A stretch of DNA of 7,582 nt from Alphaproteobacteria bacterium (GTDB taxonomy: Bacteria; Pseudomonadota; Alphaproteobacteria; RS24), in contig RFZE01000067.1 of the NCBI GenBank assembly GCA_009920875.1, positions 1 to 7,582 of the forward strand. Direction: 5' to 3'. Shown piece after piece: positions 6,596 through 7,582 of this stretch. The notes under the pieces are model-generated. The model was not told the DNA's origin, did no database searches, and saw only the letters and a program-made list of their open reading frames with translations. The translations under genes and the position numbers were made by a program. Each line of letters starts with the position of its first letter. The stretch's first letter is position 1.

Positions 6596-7360
6596 ATGCA
6601 ATTATTCGATCTATCGGGCAAAACCGCCATCATCACCGGCGCTTCGCGCGGCATTGGTGAAGCCATTGCCCGCCAAATGGCCGACCATGGCGCCAATGTT
6701 GTCATTTCAAGCCGCAAAGCACCGGCCTGCGATGAGGTGACCAATTCCATTAATGAAAAGCACCCGGGCCGCGCCCTGACCGTGCAATGCAATATCGGCA
6801 GCAAAGAGGATTTGCAAAATCTCGTCGATGAAAGCAAAGCGCATTTCGGGCAAGTCGATATTCTGGTCTGCAATGCGGCGGTCAATCCCTATTTCGGCCC
6901 GGCGATGGATTGCCCCGATGACGCATTTGACAAAATCATGTCGTCAAATGTCAAATCCAATCACTGGCTGTGCAATATGGTGCTGCCCGATATGATTGAG
7001 CGCAAAGATGGCGCGATTGTCATTATTTCATCGATTGGCGGGCTGAAAGGTTCGGGCGTTTTGGGCACTTATGCCATTTCGAAAGCGGCTGACTTCCAGC
7101 TGGCGCGCAATATTGCCGTCGAGCACGGCCATCATAATATTCGAGCCAATGCGATTGCGCCGGGTCTTATCAAGACCTATTTCGCGCAAGCCTTGTGGGA
7201 CAATCCCGATATTCTCGAGCAATCGACCGCAACAACGCCGTTAAAGCGCATCGGCCTGCCCGATGAAATTGCCGGCGCGGCGGTGTTTTTGGCCAGCGAT
7301 GCGGGCAATTTCATGACCGGCCAGCAAATGGTCATTGATGGTGGTCAAACCATTGCATAG
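6596..7360 (+). CDS. Short-chain dehydrogenase/reductase (classical SDR)
   Basis: A 254-residue NAD(P)-dependent oxidoreductase of the classical SDR family, cytoplasmic. The Rossmann cofactor motif TGASRGIG is at 14 to 21. Basic residues after the second strand (SSRK, 38 to 41) suggest NADPH preference. CNAA at 92 to 95 stands for the NNAG motif. The catalytic tetrad is N118, S146, Y159 and K163, with normal spacing, and IRANAIAPGLIKT at 182 to 194 follows the catalytic helix. The C-terminus ends in the usual FMTGQQMVIDGG. It resembles the DHRS4-like branch of bacterial SDRs, but the substrate cannot be told from sequence; ketone, 3-oxoacyl or alcohol substrates are all possible. It is divergent from the ribF-ileS operon and has no visible partner downstream, so it seems to be transcribed alone. 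Codon use looks like its neighbours, with no sign of recent transfer. Confidence 0.93.
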   Translation: MQLFDLSGKTAIITGASRGIGEAIARQMADHGANVVISSRKAPACDEVTNSINEKHPGRALTVQCNIGSKEDLQNLVDESKAHFGQVDILVCNAAVNPYFGPAMDCPDDAFDKIMSSNVKSNHWLCNMVLPDMIERKDGAIVIISSIGGLKGSGVLGTYAISKAADFQLARNIAVEHGHHNIRANAIAPGLIKTYFAQALWDNPDILEQSTATTPLKRIGLPDEIAGAAVFLASDAGNFMTGQQMVIDGGQTIA

Positions 7361-7404
7361 GGTGATTGCGTAAAGGCAATAGCTTTCACTCGAGAGCAAT
7401 AAGT

Positions 7405-7441
7405 TAAATACAAGGTAAAAATTTATAAACCATTGTATTTA
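7405..7441 (+). terminator. AT-rich hairpin downstream of the SDR gene, possible terminator
   Basis: TAAATACAA (7405 to 7413) and TTGTATTTA (7433 to 7441) are perfect 9-base inverted arms. Inside them GGT (7414 to 7416) can pair with ACC (7429 to 7431), giving a 12-pair stem with one bulged base and a 12-base AT loop. It begins 45 bases after the SDR stop. It lacks the GC-rich stem and U-tract of a classic intrinsic terminator, so it may be an mRNA 3' end or a protein site. Confidence 0.35.
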
Positions 7442-7455
7442 TTGAGAATATCCCT

Positions 7456-7580
7456 ATTGCCAGCGGGCGCGGCATGCGTGAAATAGGCAAAGCACTTTCG
7501 AGTGCGCCAGTTTTACGCCTGTGGATTGTATGCGGTTATTCCCACCTACCGTATTGCGGTCCTCCGCCCGGGCTGCGAAT
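7456..7580. ncRNA. Possible structured RNA (nested stems), unidentified
   Basis: CAGCGGGCG (7461 to 7469) can pair with CGCCC (7565 to 7569) plus GCTG (7572 to 7575), nine pairs around a two-base bulge, with ATT/AAT pairing just outside. Within this closing stem are three local hairpins: GGC-aaa-GCACT / AGTGC-GCC with a TTCG loop (7486 to 7508), GTGG/CCAC (7521 to 7545) and ACCG/CGGT (7548 to 7560). I do not recognise 6S, SRP, tmRNA, RNase P or a riboswitch here. Short stems arise by chance, the strand is undetermined, and the window ends two bases later. Confidence 0.25.
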
Positions 7581-7582
7581 TG

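Noticed and set aside
7365..7380. ATTGC/GCAAT hairpin just after the SDR stop as a terminator.
   Set aside because: Only five pairs with a six-base loop and no U-tract; too weak to call.
1..7582. The word ATATCG/CGATAT occurs about 25 times, far above the few expected, suggesting an uptake or signature sequence.
   Set aside because: About two thirds are the codon pair Asp GAT followed by ATT, ATC or ATG, and most of the rest are Asn-Ile-Gly or His-Ile steps. Codon and amino-acid preference explains it well enough.
7474..7582. An open frame on the plus strand from an ATG at 7474 to the window edge (36 codons).
   Set aside because: No ribosome binding site, no recognisable protein sequence, and short enough to be open by chance in GC-rich DNA. 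It cannot be judged without sequence to the right.
7443..7582. A minus-strand frame open from the right edge for about 46 codons, which might be the end of a gene.
   Set aside because: The residues show no conserved look and the stop falls in the intergenic AT-rich boundary. There is no evidence beyond openness.

Overview
The window is ordinary chromosomal DNA of an alphaproteobacterium. The evidence is lineage-typical: a DUF3035 lipoprotein, a TIGR01459-type HAD protein with the D-x-W-G motif, an isoleucyl-tRNA synthetase whose C-terminal zinc site is reduced to one cysteine, and almost no GANTC sites (the CcrM methylation motif). Genus cannot be read from the sequence. I see no phage, transposon, CRISPR array or new defence-type system.

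Positions 1 to 6483 are one leftward, tightly packed operon. In transcription order it holds a HAD-IIA phosphatase-like protein, ribF (FMN/FAD synthesis), ileS (isoleucyl-tRNA synthetase), lspA (signal peptidase II), a DUF3035 lipoprotein, and an M16 zinc peptidase that runs off the left edge. Gaps are 24, 38, -14, -4 and 21 bases, and no terminator is visible between genes. The ribF-ileS-lspA core is an old bacterial gene order. The two genes after lspA both encode proteins with lipoboxes, so LspA is made next to its likely substrates. The M16 gene is broken: about 75 to 80 bases appear to be missing out of frame near position 290, and the rest of the protein continues in another frame to the window edge.

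Positions 6484 to 6595 are a short divergent intergenic region. It has a good ribosome binding site at each end, a 35-base imperfect dyad in the middle, and the only GANTC site I could find in the whole window.

Positions 6596 to 7360 encode a rightward classical short-chain dehydrogenase/reductase. The remaining 222 bases have no convincing gene. They hold an AT-rich hairpin just past the SDR gene and then a set of nested complementary segments that could be a structured RNA.

The items most worth a second look are the M16 lesion, the near-absence of GANTC and GATC with the one GANTC site in a promoter region, the intergenic dyad, and the possible RNA at the right end.
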